Notes: generated by a model from the sequence alone, not told the origin. 64,000 nt of DNA from Granulicella sp. L46 (GCF_009765785.1 NZ_LMUT01000002.1:95500-159499); one strand, 5' to 3'. Positions 36,118 to 47,112 are shown, numbered from the stretch's first letter. Numbers and translations are program-made.

Positions 36118-37809
36118 CTAGGACATGCCGATGATCTCGCCATCCTCATCGACATCGATGTCGAGTGCGCGAGAGACCTTGGGCAGGCCTGGCATGAGCA
36201 TCATGGAGCCGGCGATGACCACAAGAAATCCTGCGCCGGCGGAGAGCGCGACGTCGGTTACGTGCAGCGTCCAGCCAGTGGGCGCGCCCATACGCTTGGG
36301 ATCGTCGGAGAGCGAGTACTGTGTCTTCGCGATGCAGACGGGCAGGTGGCCAAAGCCCCAGCGCTCGAAGCGAGCGAGATTCTGCCGCGCGCCTTCGCTG
36401 AGTTCGATGCCGTCGGCACCGTAGACCGAGCGCGCCACCTTCGTGATCTTGTCGATCGCGGAATCACCGGGTGCATAGGTTGTGGTGGGCTCAACATCTG
36501 GATTCGCGTCAATGACCTCAACGATTTTGTTCGCCAGGTCGACCGCACCCTCGCCGCCTTTCGCAAACGCCTCAGACAGCGCGAAGGACGCGCCGTGGTC
36601 CTCGCAGAACTGGTGCAAGGTTTCGAGTTCTGCAAAAGTGTCGTTGGGAAAGCGATTGATGGCGACGACCACGGGCAGATGAAATCCGCGCACGATCGCG
36701 ATGTGCTTTTCGAGGTGGGCGAAACCGCGCTCTAGATCTCCCTCGCCCTGGTTGCGCAGGCTCTGCACCGTAGTTACGAGCACGGCGACGGACGGCTTGA
36801 TGCCGGACGTCGGCATTACGAGATCCATGTACTTTTCGAAGCCGAGATCGGAGGCAAAACCAGTTTCGTTCACAACGTAGTCGGCGAGTCGTAGCCCGAT
36901 CTCGTGCGAGATGACCGAGCTGGTTCCGTGCGCGATGTTGGCGAAGGGCCCGCAATGCACCATCGCCGGTGTGCCTTCTGTAGTCTGCGCGAGGTTGGGC
37001 AGAATGGCTTCGCTGAGCAGCGCCAGCATGGGTCCAGTCGCGCGCAGGTCGGCCGCAGTCACAGGCTCGCCCTTACGGTTTTGGCCGATCACGATGCGCG
37101 CGATGCGGCGCCGCAAATCGTCGCGACCCGAAGCCAGCGAGAGGATCGCCATGATCTCCGATGCAGCCGTGATGAGAAAGCTGGCAGCACGATTGCTGCC
37201 GTCGCGCTGGCGTTTGTCGGGAGCCGTAACGCTTACGACGATGTTGCGCAGCGCGCGATCGTTCATGTCCACCGCGCGTGGCCAGGTGACCGCGTCGGGA
37301 TCGAGGTCGAGCTCGTTGCCATGGAAGAGATGCGAATCGATCAACGCGGAGAGCAGGCTGTGCGCCGAGGTGATGGCGTGGAAGTCACCGTGGAAGTGCA
37401 GGTTGATCTTTTCGGCCGGCTCAATCTGCGAGCTACCCCCGCCGGCAGCGCCCCCCTTCATGCCGAAGACGGGACCAAGCGATGGCTCGCGGGAGGTGAT
37501 GATGGCAGTCCTGCCAATCTTCTCCAGGCCCTGCACGAGGCCGATGGACGTAACCGTTTTACCCTCGCCGGACGCGGTTGGCGAAGTCGCGGTGACCAGG
37601 ATCAGCTTGCCGCGACGATCGCCGCGAGGGCTTTGCTTGAGCAATTCGAGGCTGAGTTTGGCGCTGACGGGCGTGCGTCGTTCATAGAGGTCGTCCGTCA
37701 GGTTGAGTTTGGCGGCGACGGCTTCAATGGGCAGCAGATTCTTCTTCAAGAGGTCCTCAGGGGAATCCGCGCCGCAGACTACAGACAGTCTCCGCGCGGG
37801 CTTCGACAC
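36118..37809 (-). CDS. fhs: Formate--tetrahydrofolate ligase
   Basis: A 563-residue cytosolic enzyme that makes 10-formyl-THF from formate, THF and ATP for one-carbon metabolism. The P-loop TSPTASGEGKTVTSIGL is near residue 75, with FGMKGGAAGGGSSQIEP, HFHGDFHAI, and the later GNAIAHGTSS-like block (read here as FANIAHGTSSVISHE), all diagnostic. Length is normal. The start is GTG (SKPARRL), with a GGAG very close to it, so a slightly later start is possible. It stands alone, convergent with the MFS gene; galU lies just downstream of no shared operon signal. Confidence 0.94.
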   Translation of the reverse strand: MSKPARRLSVVCGADSPEDLLKKNLLPIEAVAAKLNLTDDLYERRTPVSAKLSLELLKQSPRGDRRGKLILVTATSPTASGEGKTVTSIGLVQGLEKIGRTAIITSREPSLGPVFGMKGGAAGGGSSQIEPAEKINLHFHGDFHAITSAHSLLSALIDSHLFHGNELDLDPDAVTWPRAVDMNDRALRNIVVSVTAPDKRQRDGSNRAASFLITAASEIMAILSLASGRDDLRRRIARIVIGQNRKGEPVTAADLRATGPMLALLSEAILPNLAQTTEGTPAMVHCGPFANIAHGTSSVISHEIGLRLADYVVNETGFASDLGFEKYMDLVMPTSGIKPSVAVLVTTVQSLRNQGEGDLERGFAHLEKHIAIVRGFHLPVVVAINRFPNDTFAELETLHQFCEDHGASFALSEAFAKGGEGAVDLANKIVEVIDANPDVEPTTTYAPGDSAIDKITKVARSVYGADGIELSEGARQNLARFERWGFGHLPVCIAKTQYSLSDDPKRMGAPTGWTLHVTDVALSAGAGFLVVIAGSMMLMPGLPKVSRALDIDVDEDGEIIGMS

Positions 37810-37869
37810 ACTCCAGCATATATTCCGGCGCGAGGAAAACCGATGCCGGCGCAGGCGAAGGGTTGCGGA

Positions 37870-38748
37870 TTAGAACTTCTGAGACTTCAGCCATTCGCGA
37901 AAGGCAGGTCCGACGCCATCGTGTTTGATGGCGAAATCGACGGTTGCCTTGAGGAATCCAAGCTTGTCGCCTGCGTCGTACCGCTGGCCAACGTAATGAA
38001 ATCCGTAGACTTGCTCAAACTGCAGCAGCGCCTTGATGGCGTCGGTAAGTTGCAGTTCCCCACCCTCCCCCGGGGTAAGCTGCTCAATCATCTCGAAGAT
38101 CTTGGGGGTGAGAATATAGCGGCCGATGATCGCATTCTGACTTGGCGCTTCCTGCGGCTTCGGCTTTTCCACCAGGTTTTTTACGGCGACTAGCCGCGGA
38201 TTCGTGGGATGGTCGGTGCAGTCGAGGCAGCCATACATCGAAATCGCATCGCCCTCGACAACTTCGGTGCCAAGGACGGTGGATTGGGTCTCGTCGAAGG
38301 CTCCAACCATCTGGGCCAGGCATCCGCCTTCGGCATCCACGATGTCATCGGGCAGGATCACGGCGAACGGTTCATCGCCAACCAACTGCTTCGCCATCAG
38401 CACAGCGTGGCCGAGACCGAGCGGTTCGGGTTGGCGGACATAACTGATGCGCGCCAGCTTGGAAACGGCACACGTAATCTTCAGCAGATCCGCACGACCT
38501 TTCGCCCGCAATGCAGCCTCAAGCTCAGGCGAGCGATCGAAGTGATCCTCCATCGTCGTCTTACCACGACCGGTGACGATGATGACGTCGGTGCAGCCTG
38601 CGGCGACGGCCTCCTCCACGGCGTATTGGATCAGAGGCTTGTCGACGAGCGGAAGCATCTCCTTCGGAGTCGCCTTGGTGGCGGGTAGGAAGCGAGTGCC
38701 GAAACCGGCTGCGGGAATAACTGCCTTGCGGATTTTTTGCGGAATCAT
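37870..38748 (-). CDS. galU: UTP--glucose-1-phosphate uridylyltransferase
   Basis: A 292-residue nucleotidyltransferase making UDP-glucose for polysaccharide and glycolipid synthesis. The N-terminal nucleotide-binding segment AAGFGTRFLPATKATPKEMLP is at about 14-34 (quoted in part), with the Lys-containing VDKPLIQYAVEEA next. ILPDDIVD supplies the metal-binding Asp and LVEKPKP the sugar-binding part. Length matches bacterial GalU. It lies 60 bp upstream of fhs in the same direction. Its product could feed the GT4 and other surface-glycan steps in the window. Confidence 0.93.
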   Translation of the reverse strand: MIPQKIRKAVIPAAGFGTRFLPATKATPKEMLPLVDKPLIQYAVEEAVAAGCTDVIIVTGRGKTTMEDHFDRSPELEAALRAKGRADLLKITCAVSKLARISYVRQPEPLGLGHAVLMAKQLVGDEPFAVILPDDIVDAEGGCLAQMVGAFDETQSTVLGTEVVEGDAISMYGCLDCTDHPTNPRLVAVKNLVEKPKPQEAPSQNAIIGRYILTPKIFEMIEQLTPGEGGELQLTDAIKALLQFEQVYGFHYVGQRYDAGDKLGFLKATVDFAIKHDGVGPAFREWLKSQKF

Positions 38749-38924
38749 TGAACTCGATGTCTCTCTACTGTTTTACCTCTTCAGTATCGTCAGGTCGAGA
38801 GCCGAGCATGAACGCACGCAGAGGGAGGGTCGTGGTACAAACCAGAAGGACCGGAGGAAAACGGGATGCTCTGGCTCAGATGGCGAAATGATTCTGACAG
38901 GTTGCCGCGCGGCCTGCAAGGCAC

Positions 38925-39929
38925 ATGAGTATGCAATCGATTGCGCGGGGGAACTTCGTCATCCGCACACCAGTGCTGGGCTTTGGCTGCTCCGCCGTGA
39001 TGGGACGTGTGGGCCGAAAAGCCTCGCTGGCGGCGCTCGCGGCGGCGTATGACGCCGGTGTCATCTTCTATGACACGGCGCGCTCCTATGGATACGGAGA
39101 ATCGGAGGGCCTGCTCGGAGAGTTCCTTCGCGGCCGCCGCGATCAGGTGTTGCTGTCCACCAAATTCGGTATTCGGCCGGCCGCCGCGAGCCCCCTGAAG
39201 CGGGTCCTGAAGCCGGTGGCGCGCATGCTACTGCAGGTTGTTCCGGGCGCTCGCAAAACGATGCAAGGACAGCTCGCCTCCATGTCATCTGCCGGACACT
39301 TCAGCGTGGACGCATTGCATCAGAGCCTGCACGAAAGCCTGCGCGCACTGCGCACAGATTACGTCGACTTCCTCTTCCTGCATGAGGCGCCCGCGAGCGT
39401 TCTTCAGCAGGACGATTTGTTCACCGCGCTTAGGAAGCTGGTGGACGCGGGCAAGATTCGACGCTTCGGCATCGCCTCGCAGCCGGAGGTGATCGAGGCC
39501 GCGATCACGGGTCGTGTACTGGGACTTCAGGCCGTGCAGTTTCCCTGCAACCTCTTCAATATGAGTCTGGCGGAGAAGTGGCAGCGAGCGGCCGGTGATG
39601 TCCTCGCCGTCGCCAACCATCCCTTTGGCGGCGCCGCTGGTATCGCAGCGAGCAAGGCGCTACTGTCCCAGCTTGCGAGCGCTCCAGGCACACCCGCGAC
39701 GCTGCGCGAGAAGCTTCTTCCAATGGACGGTGCGGTGCTCGCGGATTTTGTGTTGAACGCGATCACCCGCGACACCGGTATGCACGTGGTGGTGCCGTCG
39801 ATGCTGCGGCTGGACCATCTGCGCGCAAATGTCGCAGCGATGGAACACAGCCGCTTCAGCTCAGAGGAAATCCGCTGGCTGCGTGGCGCGATCACCGGAT
39901 CGACGGCGGACCGTGGGCTTGAGTACTAG
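38925..39929 (+). CDS. Aldo/keto reductase
   Basis: A 334-residue NAD(P)H-dependent oxidoreductase with the (beta/alpha)8 AKR fold. The catalytic tetrad can be traced: Asp and Tyr in FYDTARSYGYGESE, Lys in LSTKFGI and His in FLFLHEAP. The C-terminal cofactor part (HVVVPSMLRLDHL) is shorter than in many family members and has Met where a Gly-Ala loop is usual. The catalytic tetrad sits amid an inserted segment with PLKRVLKPVARML. Its stop codon shares a CTAG with the convergent DUF885 gene. Substrate unknown. Confidence 0.87.
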   Translation: MSMQSIARGNFVIRTPVLGFGCSAVMGRVGRKASLAALAAAYDAGVIFYDTARSYGYGESEGLLGEFLRGRRDQVLLSTKFGIRPAAASPLKRVLKPVARMLLQVVPGARKTMQGQLASMSSAGHFSVDALHQSLHESLRALRTDYVDFLFLHEAPASVLQQDDLFTALRKLVDAGKIRRFGIASQPEVIEAAITGRVLGLQAVQFPCNLFNMSLAEKWQRAAGDVLAVANHPFGGAAGIAASKALLSQLASAPGTPATLREKLLPMDGAVLADFVLNAITRDTGMHVVVPSMLRLDHLRANVAAMEHSRFSSEEIRWLRGAITGSTADRGLEY

Positions 39930-41701
39930 AGCACCGGGCTGTCGTTATGCAGCATCGCCTTGCGGATCACCTTGACGGGAGCAAATCCCTGGCGCATGAA
40001 GTCGTCGTGGAAGTGCTGGAGATTGAAGGCAGCGCCCTCTTTCTTCTGCACGTCGGAACGCAGCTTCAGGATCTCCAGCTTCCCCAGCGTGTAGTAGAGA
40101 TAGAGCGCATCCGCTGTACCTCGTTTGGTTTCGACTTCCGCGATGGGCCGCGCCTGGTAGCCTTCCTTGACGAAGAAATCTTCCGCCTCGGGAATCGTGA
40201 ACGCTCCGCCAACGCCGGTGTGCATGCGGATACCGGCGACGAAGCGCGCATCGCGCAGCAGCGCATCCTGCAGCTGTCCGAGTCGAATCAACTCGGCCTC
40301 GCGTTCGGTCGCTGCTCCTGCGCCCGGCTGTCCATAACCCTCATCGAGCATCATCTGCTCGCAGTAGTGCGCCCAGCCTTCGATGTTGGTATTCGAGCCC
40401 AGCACCTTGCGGATGGTCGACGGAAACTGCGGCGTCCAGAGGAACTGAACGTAGTGTCCGGGATAAGCCTCGTGCACGCTGGTCGAAACGATGGTGCCCA
40501 TGTTGAAGGCGGCCATGTATTCAGATGTGCGCTGCGCCGACCAACTCGGTTCCGGCAGCGTCACGTTGAAGTAAGCCTTGTTGGAGTTGGTCTCGAACGG
40601 TCCGGGAGGATCCATCGACGCTTGTGTGGTGGCGCGCATGAACGGCGGTGTCTCTTCCAGCGTAGGCTGCACGTCACTGGGAATGGTGATGATGTGATGC
40701 GTGCGAATGAAGCCGATCTCCGAATCGAAGCGGTCGCGGAAGGCTTGCAACAGTTTGTCCGGCGCCGGGTGCATCGTCGCCAGCTCGGCCAGCTCCTGCT
40801 GCGGCGTCTTCGTGGGATCGATTTCCTTTGCGACCCGAGCGAACTCCGCCTGGTTCTTGTGCAGATCGTCATAGCCAATCTGCAGCAGGCGATCGAGCGG
40901 AATCTCGACCATCTCGTTATACGCAAGCGCCTTGGAGAACGTGTCCGCGCCATAGCGGAAGTCGCCATTCGAGCGCGGCAGCAGATCGGTCTTCATCCAC
41001 GCGGCATAGCTCTTCAACGCATCAATGACAGCAGCGTTGCTCTTCGCGAAGTCCACCTTGGCTTGCGGATCGGTTGCGGAGGCAAAGGCGCTTGGCACAT
41101 CCTTTTGGAAAAAACTGACGTCGTCGTCAATCTGCTCCAGCGCAATCTCGGCGTAAATGTGTGGCGGATTCTTCAGGTTCGCGCGCGCATACTCGAGTGC
41201 CTGCGGAATCTGCTTCTCGCGGTCGATCGCAGCGCGGAGGCGCACATCTACCGAAGCGTACGGTCGCTCCATGATCACGAAGATCGAGTTGGTCACGCCG
41301 CTCGAATACTGATCGGGATTCTTTTCCCAGCCGCGAACGACTTCCAGCTGGAGGAGCTGCCCGCGCACATTGTTTAGCAGAATCTGGTAGTCGGCGGCCG
41401 GCTGGGCATCGAGCGCGCTCGGGTCAATCTTCTCGAGCTTCTTCTCAAAGTCATGCAGAACCACGACTTCACGCTGCACGCCCGCAGCCGAGTAATCCTC
41501 CAGCTGCGAGTCGTACTGATGCAGGCCGGCTGCGGTACCTTCGGTCGGCGCAAATTTGAAGAGAATGTTCTCGAAGTATTGGCCGCTGAGATAGTCGAAC
41601 GTCTGGTTGCCACCGTCGGCCGCGAGGTTCTGCGCGTGTGGTCGAGGGGTAGCCATAAGGGTGGCGAGAAGAGGAAGGGCAAGGAAGCGACGAAAATTCA
41701 T
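39926..41701 (-). CDS. Secreted DUF885 protein, putative metallopeptidase
   Basis: A 591-residue exported protein with a signal peptide (about 1-23, FLALPLLATLMATPRPHAQ). DUF885 proteins are mostly helical and resemble M3/M2-type gluzincins. Here TSVHEAYPGHYVQF supplies an HExxxGH zinc-binding arrangement and IEGWAHYCEQMM a downstream Glu with His, both usual for the family. The C-terminal ALYLYYTLGKLEILKLR is also typical. Start is the ATG (MNFRRF); three upstream codons reach a TTG that is less likely. Probably a periplasmic or extracellular peptidase; activity not demonstrated for most members. Confidence 0.82.
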   Translation of the reverse strand: MNFRRFLALPLLATLMATPRPHAQNLAADGGNQTFDYLSGQYFENILFKFAPTEGTAAGLHQYDSQLEDYSAAGVQREVVVLHDFEKKLEKIDPSALDAQPAADYQILLNNVRGQLLQLEVVRGWEKNPDQYSSGVTNSIFVIMERPYASVDVRLRAAIDREKQIPQALEYARANLKNPPHIYAEIALEQIDDDVSFFQKDVPSAFASATDPQAKVDFAKSNAAVIDALKSYAAWMKTDLLPRSNGDFRYGADTFSKALAYNEMVEIPLDRLLQIGYDDLHKNQAEFARVAKEIDPTKTPQQELAELATMHPAPDKLLQAFRDRFDSEIGFIRTHHIITIPSDVQPTLEETPPFMRATTQASMDPPGPFETNSNKAYFNVTLPEPSWSAQRTSEYMAAFNMGTIVSTSVHEAYPGHYVQFLWTPQFPSTIRKVLGSNTNIEGWAHYCEQMMLDEGYGQPGAGAATEREAELIRLGQLQDALLRDARFVAGIRMHTGVGGAFTIPEAEDFFVKEGYQARPIAEVETKRGTADALYLYYTLGKLEILKLRSDVQKKEGAAFNLQHFHDDFMRQGFAPVKVIRKAMLHNDSPVL

Positions 41702-41752
41702 GATGGGCAAAGTGTAGCGCAGATTGCCGTCCCTTTACTCAGGATTCAGTCG

Positions 41753-44700
41753 CTAGGACAGCGCAGCATTCTGCGTGCGCAGCATCTCCAGCAGTTCGCG
41801 TGTCTCGGCCAACACGACGTCCGCTTGCGCGCTCGTGAGCGGCCAGCGCAGCGTTCCCTGCGGTGTGAGCTGCGCCCCATTCTTCGCGTTGCGCGCCACC
41901 AGCTTCATCAGCGCGCCCACATTGATGCCCTTGCCGTCTTCCTGCGGCGCGGCGTGCAACTTATCGCTGAAGGTGATGTACAGCATCTCGCGCATGGGCC
42001 GCAATTTGCCCGCCTGCGCTGCGGGCGCGTTCGCCGGCCGTGCGGCAGCCGTCTCGCGCAGAGCCACGGTCGCGTTGGTGACTGGGCGATTCGCCGCAGC
42101 ACGCGTGGAGAACTGCAGGTTTGCCGTCTGCGGAAGCTGCCCGTGACGCCCCGCAAGCGGCGGTCGCGTTGGCTGCGCCGTCGACCAACTCCCAAAGCTC
42201 GGCTTCTGCACATTCGGTCTCACCGGAGGGGCTGCGGCTTTCTTTGGCTCTTCAATCAGCGTCCGCTTGCGCTCAATCTGTGCGATGCCCAGAAGCTCGC
42301 AGGTCAACCGAATCTCGCCAGCGATGAGCAAATGCAGCACGCTGTCCGGCGGCTGGCCGTAGCGATCTTCGAGCTCCGCGCGCACCTCGGTGAGGGCACT
42401 CATCGACTCCGCACCGGCGATGCGCTTGTACATCCGCAGCCGCTGGCCCTCCTCGGGAATATACGTGTCGTCGATGCGCAGCGAGATGCCGAGGTTCACC
42501 GTCACCTGAGGCCGCTCCTCCTGGCCCTCACCCTTGAGCCGGCTCACTGCTTCCTCAAGCATGGTCGTATACATCTCGAAGCCGATCGCCTCGATATGTC
42601 CCGACTGCTCGCCGCCCAGCATATTGCCAGCGCCGCGCAGTTCGAGGTCGAGCGCCGCAATTTTGAAGCCCGCGCCGAGGTCGGAAAACTCCTTCAAAGC
42701 CGCTAGCCTGCGCCGCGCGATCTCGGTTAACTGCTGCTCCGGCGGAATTAATAAGTACGCGTAAGCGCGACGATTCGACCGCCCAACGCGCCCGCGCAGC
42801 TGGTACAGCTCACTCAATCCATGACGGTCCGCGCGGTTGATGATGATGGTGTTTGCGCGCGGAATATCCAGGCCGTTCTCGATGATCGACGTCGCGCAGA
42901 GCACGTCATACTCTCCATCCATGAAGGCAAGCATGGTCCGTTCCAGCTCGGCTTCGGGCATCTGCCCATGCCCCACGACGACGCGTGCCTGCGGGACGAG
43001 TTCGCGAATCTTCGCGGCCAATTCATAGATTGTCTCTACGCGATTGTGCACGAAGTACACCTGGCCGCCGCGCTCTAGTTCAACCTCCACCGCAGTCCGA
43101 ATTAGCTTCTCGTCGAACTTTGCAACGATCGTCTGAATGGCCATGCGATCTTTGGGCGGCGTCTCGATGACACTCATGTCACGTAGCCCCACCAGCGACA
43201 TGTGCAACGTGCGAGGTATCGGCGTCGCGCTCATACTCAACACATCAATCGCCGCGCGCATCTGCTTCAGCCGCTCTTTATGGCGGACACCGAAACGCTG
43301 CTCTTCGTCGACCACCAGCAATCCGAGGTCCTGAAATTTCAACCCCTGCGATAGCAGCGCATGGGTGCCGATGAGGATGTCGACCTTGCCCTGCTCGGTG
43401 CGCTCGAGGATCTCTTTCTTCTCCTTGGCGGTGCGGAAGCGTGAGAGCATCTCGACCACGACGGGGAACTTGCTGAATCGGCGTTTGAAGCTTTCGAAAT
43501 GCTGGAAACAGAGGACGGTCGTAGGCGTAAGCACCGCAACCTGCTTGCCGTCCTGCACCGCCTTGAAGGCCGCGCGCATGGCAACTTCGGTCTTGCCGTA
43601 ACCAACGTCACCGCACAGTAGACGGTCCATCGGCTGGGTCGATTCCATGTCCGCCTTGATGTCGGCAATCGCTGTGATCTGGTCGTCGGTCTCGTTGAAA
43701 TCGAAGGCGTCCTCGAACTCACGCTGCATGTTGTTGTCGGCAGAAAACGCCGTGCCTACCGCAGCTTTGCGTTGCGCGTAGAGCTTCAGCAGCTCCTCGG
43801 CCATGTCCTGCATGGCCTTCTTGACGCGCGCCTTCGTCTTCGCCCAGGCAGGATTTCCAAGCCGATTCAACTGCGGCGCCGGCCCTGTCTCGGTCGAGCG
43901 ATACTTCTGGATCAAGTCCAACCGCGTCAGCGGAATATACAGCTTTGCTTCTTCCGCGAATGTCAGAATCATCAGCTCGAGATCGGACCCATCCGGCTGC
44001 TCGATCGTGCGAAGCCCGTCATACCGCGCTATGCCGTGTTCAACATGCACCACGAAGTCGCCAACCGCGAGATCGCGAAAATCCGAAACGAAGGCAGCCG
44101 TCTTTGATTTCCGCCGCGCGGGCCGCGCCATTACATCCGCGTCGTCGTTGATGTCGTTCGCGCCAATGACGATTACCTGGCGCGCCGTCCTGCGGTCGAG
44201 GTCCAACACCTGCACGCCATTGGCAATCGCCGCGCGCACAATCACTGGCGTGCTGAGGTCGCCCGCCATATAACTCGATTCCGAGTACACGGTCGTGGAT
44301 CCACCCTGATCGATCCGCGAGCCGATGCGGTAAGCCACGCCGTACTCCTGCATCAAGCCGGCGAGCCGCTCGACTTCGCCTTGGTTCGGTGCCGCAATCA
44401 ACACCCGCGCATCGCTCTGCACTAGAACTTTCAGCTGATCGATGAGCGCCGGGATCGATCCGTGAAAGCGCATGGTGGGCCGCGTGGCGAACTCAATTTC
44501 GCTGGCATCGCTGCGGTCACCCTCGAGCACGTCTACAGCACCTAATTGATCGAGCTCGAAGCCGTTGTACGCGCGGATGCTGTCCTGCAATTCCCAGGGT
44601 GACAGATACAGATCCTCGATGCGCACCAGCGATCCAATGCCTGATCGCTCATGGCGCTGCTCGAGCTTGTCCCACCAGCGCTCACCCTGGTTCTGCACCA

Positions 44701-45685
44701 TCGCAGGCTCTTCAATCAGCACCCGAGTCTGCGCGCCCATCAATTCCAGCAGCGACGATTTCGCTCCGGCAACAGCGGCATAAAACTCCCATCCGGGAAA
44801 GATAGTCGCCTCGCCCGTGCGCGAAGCCGCGTGCGACACGTGATTCACCAACTCGGCGGGCGTCTCTCCACCTTCGAGCTCCGCGCCGGCAGTTCCGCTG
44901 CGGGTAAGTCGCGCGTTGATGGCACTCAGTAGAGCTTCTGTCGCGGGCGTCTCGGTCAAAGGCAGCAGCAGCACCTCATCCACAGCCGAGCTCGATCGCT
45001 GCGTCTCAGGATCGAAGCGTCGCATCGACTCAATTTCGTCGCCGAAGAAGTCGACCCGCACCGGCCGCTCCATCTCCGGCCCGTACACATCGAGAATGCC
45101 GCCGCGCATCGATACCTGCCCCGGCATCTCCACCACATCCACCCGCGTGTATCCGACGGAGAGCAAGTGTTCTACCAGCATGTCGGGCAGATGCTCTTCG
45201 CCGACGCGCAGACGGAGCGCGAGCGCCGCATAATAGTCGCGCGAGAAGAGCCGCATGCACGCCGCCTCGACGGGCGCGATGACCAGCTTCGCAGATCCGC
45301 TGGCGAGCTTCCACAGCGCCGACGCGCGCTGCTCCTGGATCTCGCTGTGCGGCGAAAGATTTTCGAACGGAAGCACATCGTGCGCCGGCAGACGCAGCAC
45401 CTCGTCGGCATCCAGCGCCCCAGTCAACTCGCATGCCGCGAGCACCGTCGCGTGCAGCGCCTCGGCTGCCTTGTTGTCCGATACCAGGATCAGCATCGAC
45501 GCATGCGCGCCCTGCGCCGATTGCGCGGCGCGGACGAAGTACGGGACGTAAAGGGCGCGTGCGGTCGCGGTCAATCTGGACACACGTCTCCGACCCGTGC
45601 CGCCCGCCAGGTGGCGACGCGCACGCTCAAAGGCGTCGGAGTGCTCCAGGTCCGCCATCAGTTCGCGGACGAAGGGAAGAATCAT
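41753..45685 (-). CDS. mfd: Transcription-repair coupling factor
   Basis: A 1310-residue ATP-driven translocase that removes stalled RNA polymerase and recruits UvrA. The N-terminal UvrB-like region is followed by the polymerase-interacting domain ([17 protein letters not shown], about 540), the Walker [15 protein letters not shown] (about 693), [12 protein letters not shown] (about 793), and helicase motifs including [15 protein letters not shown] and [11 protein letters not shown]. It is longer than the usual ~1150: a low-complexity Pro/Ala/Arg/Gln insert of roughly 85 residues (about 1148-1235) interrupts the C-terminal regulatory domain, after which the domain resumes. No convincing ribosome-binding site precedes the ATG. 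Confidence 0.94.
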   Translation of the reverse strand: MILPFVRELMADLEHSDAFERARRHLAGGTGRRRVSRLTATARALYVPYFVRAAQSAQGAHASMLILVSDNKAAEALHATVLAACELTGALDADEVLRLPAHDVLPFENLSPHSEIQEQRASALWKLASGSAKLVIAPVEAACMRLFSRDYYAALALRLRVGEEHLPDMLVEHLLSVGYTRVDVVEMPGQVSMRGGILDVYGPEMERPVRVDFFGDEIESMRRFDPETQRSSSAVDEVLLLPLTETPATEALLSAINARLTRSGTAGAELEGGETPAELVNHVSHAASRTGEATIFPGWEFYAAVAGAKSSLLELMGAQTRVLIEEPAMVQNQGERWWDKLEQRHERSGIGSLVRIEDLYLSPWELQDSIRAYNGFELDQLGAVDVLEGDRSDASEIEFATRPTMRFHGSIPALIDQLKVLVQSDARVLIAAPNQGEVERLAGLMQEYGVAYRIGSRIDQGGSTTVYSESSYMAGDLSTPVIVRAAIANGVQVLDLDRRTARQVIVIGANDINDDADVMARPARRKSKTAAFVSDFRDLAVGDFVVHVEHGIARYDGLRTIEQPDGSDLELMILTFAEEAKLYIPLTRLDLIQKYRSTETGPAPQLNRLGNPAWAKTKARVKKAMQDMAEELLKLYAQRKAAVGTAFSADNNMQREFEDAFDFNETDDQITAIADIKADMESTQPMDRLLCGDVGYGKTEVAMRAAFKAVQDGKQVAVLTPTTVLCFQHFESFKRRFSKFPVVVEMLSRFRTAKEKKEILERTEQGKVDILIGTHALLSQGLKFQDLGLLVVDEEQRFGVRHKERLKQMRAAIDVLSMSATPIPRTLHMSLVGLRDMSVIETPPKDRMAIQTIVAKFDEKLIRTAVEVELERGGQVYFVHNRVETIYELAAKIRELVPQARVVVGHGQMPEAELERTMLAFMDGEYDVLCATSIIENGLDIPRANTIIINRADRHGLSELYQLRGRVGRSNRRAYAYLLIPPEQQLTEIARRRLAALKEFSDLGAGFKIAALDLELRGAGNMLGGEQSGHIEAIGFEMYTTMLEEAVSRLKGEGQEERPQVTVNLGISLRIDDTYIPEEGQRLRMYKRIAGAESMSALTEVRAELEDRYGQPPDSVLHLLIAGEIRLTCELLGIAQIERKRTLIEEPKKAAAPPVRPNVQKPSFGSWSTAQPTRPPLAGRHGQLPQTANLQFSTRAAANRPVTNATVALRETAAARPANAPAAQAGKLRPMREMLYITFSDKLHAAPQEDGKGINVGALMKLVARNAKNGAQLTPQGTLRWPLTSAQADVVLAETRELLEMLRTQNAALS

Positions 45686-45725
45686 GCAGATTTTATTTTA
45701 CGGCCTACTCGTAAATATCGCGGAT

Positions 45726-46883
45726 TTATAGCAGTCTAGAGCCCTGACTCTGTGGCTCGGGCCTCAAACCCTTCGCATCCGTCGCATGCCAATCGAGATC
45801 CTTGATGGCAATGGTCTGCGCGAGTTGGCTATTGATCCGGATAAAGAATCGCGGCGAAGTGATCATCTTGGCCACTCCTTGCAGCGCGGCGGCTCTCCAT
45901 GATCGCCGCCGCACGATCAGGTCCGTCACCTCTTCCCGTACGAATGAGTTCCTAATCGAGTGGGCCGAACCCCCGTAATAGACCAGCGTCTTAGTCCCCA
46001 GGCCTACCTCGTACTCCAGAAAATAGGACCGCATCGCGGTTCCGATAGAGAGCTTCTCGTAGCCCGCCGTATTCATCTGCCAATAGACGACGGTCACGCC
46101 GCCTTGCCGCCATCCACCCATCAAGCCCAGCCATCTCCCTTGACCACTCTGCAAACCCAGCAGGAACCCACCCGGCAGCTTGCAGGAACTCTCAAACTGG
46201 TGTCGAAAGTCACTGAACGAAATCCGGTTGAGCGCCCCCGCATTCAGCCCCTCCAACTCTCGTTCATGTACCAGCCCTTTAGCATCAGCGACAAACTCAC
46301 ATGCCATCGTCGCCTCCACTCGCCGACGATAGTAGGCGAGGTTGCGACGCGTCAATTTACCCAGCTTCGCCAGCGTGGCCTTCAGTGTTGGTTCAAGCGG
46401 TAGAGCCATTTCCACTGGCCGTGTCCGCCACGCCCACCGTATTGGTTCACTCGACGCCGGTGCCAGCTTGCTCGTCGATTGCGCTGTGTGGCCATAGGAG
46501 ATCAGCACAATCTGCGCGCCATGCTTCAGCAAAGCATCTGCTGCCATCGAGGCCATGGCCGCGCGCTCGGCCTCAGGTGCTATGACGGTGCGAAAGCCTG
46601 CCCAATCGTCGGTCGAGAAGGCCCCGGTTGGCATTCCCAGGACGCGGTACTCGAACAGCAGCACGGCAGCATGTACCTCTTCGAGCCGCAGCGAAGAAGT
46701 CCCCGCGCCGGACTTCATCATCAAGACGAGGTAGGGATGTTTCCCCTTGAAGCTGGAAGCGGCCAGAAAGTAGCCGAGCCAATTCATGGCTCCAGCCTGA
46801 TCACAACGTTCGGCCAGACTCTCGAGCAGTGAGGATTGCGCCAGAACATCTGCGTGTCCACTCAGCACCAGCACTTGAAACAA
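45726..46883 (-). CDS. GNAT/FemAB-like acetyltransferase family protein
   Basis: A 385-residue protein of the BioF2-like/GNAT fold. The segment LGKLTRRNLAYYRRRVE is the family-type basic helix, followed by the acyl-CoA-side region from LNRISFSDFRHQFES to GGWRQGGVTVVYWQMN. Such proteins are often tied to surface polysaccharide or lipid modification, as with FemAB-like and CelD-like proteins. The start is TTG, with GGGAG correctly spaced; later in-frame starts would remove little. It lies 40 bp before mfd's start and in the same direction, so it is downstream of no clear operon signal. Substrate unknown. Confidence 0.7.
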   Translation of the reverse strand: MFQVLVLSGHADVLAQSSLLESLAERCDQAGAMNWLGYFLAASSFKGKHPYLVLMMKSGAGTSSLRLEEVHAAVLLFEYRVLGMPTGAFSTDDWAGFRTVIAPEAERAAMASMAADALLKHGAQIVLISYGHTAQSTSKLAPASSEPIRWAWRTRPVEMALPLEPTLKATLAKLGKLTRRNLAYYRRRVEATMACEFVADAKGLVHERELEGLNAGALNRISFSDFRHQFESSCKLPGGFLLGLQSGQGRWLGLMGGWRQGGVTVVYWQMNTAGYEKLSIGTAMRSYFLEYEVGLGTKTLVYYGGSAHSIRNSFVREEVTDLIVRRRSWRAAALQGVAKMITSPRFFIRINSQLAQTIAIKDLDWHATDAKGLRPEPQSQGSRLL

Positions 46884-47091
46884 ATCGGGGCTCCCAAAAA
46901 CAGTGCGTGGCGGGCCATCATCCGCCGAACGAAATGTCGCCTAGAGACCCGATGTTACACGATGAACGCGCCGTAATGTTCGGTGGGGAAGCTTCGCCGA
47001 TGCAGCCGCGATCGAGTTTTCGCGTCTCCCGCCAAACTGCTCTCCTCGCCGGTTCACCTGCTGGCCGGCACCCCACGTGGCTCTCGGCCGC

Positions 47092-47097
47092 TATACT
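47092..47097 (+). promoter_or_regulatory. Possible -10 box before the 47-residue ORF
   Basis: TATACT lies 15 bp upstream of the small frame at 47113. No matching -35 hexamer at normal spacing was found, so this is weak support for a promoter. Confidence 0.3.
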
Positions 47098-47112
47098 GTC
47101 GTCGGAGGTGTT

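Noticed and set aside
39947-41377. 476-codon rightward frame opposite DUF885
   Set aside because: Antisense shadow in a high-GC gene.
45686-45725. AT-rich gap before mfd as a dif site
   Set aside because: Does not match the XerC/XerD half-sites with a 6-bp spacer.
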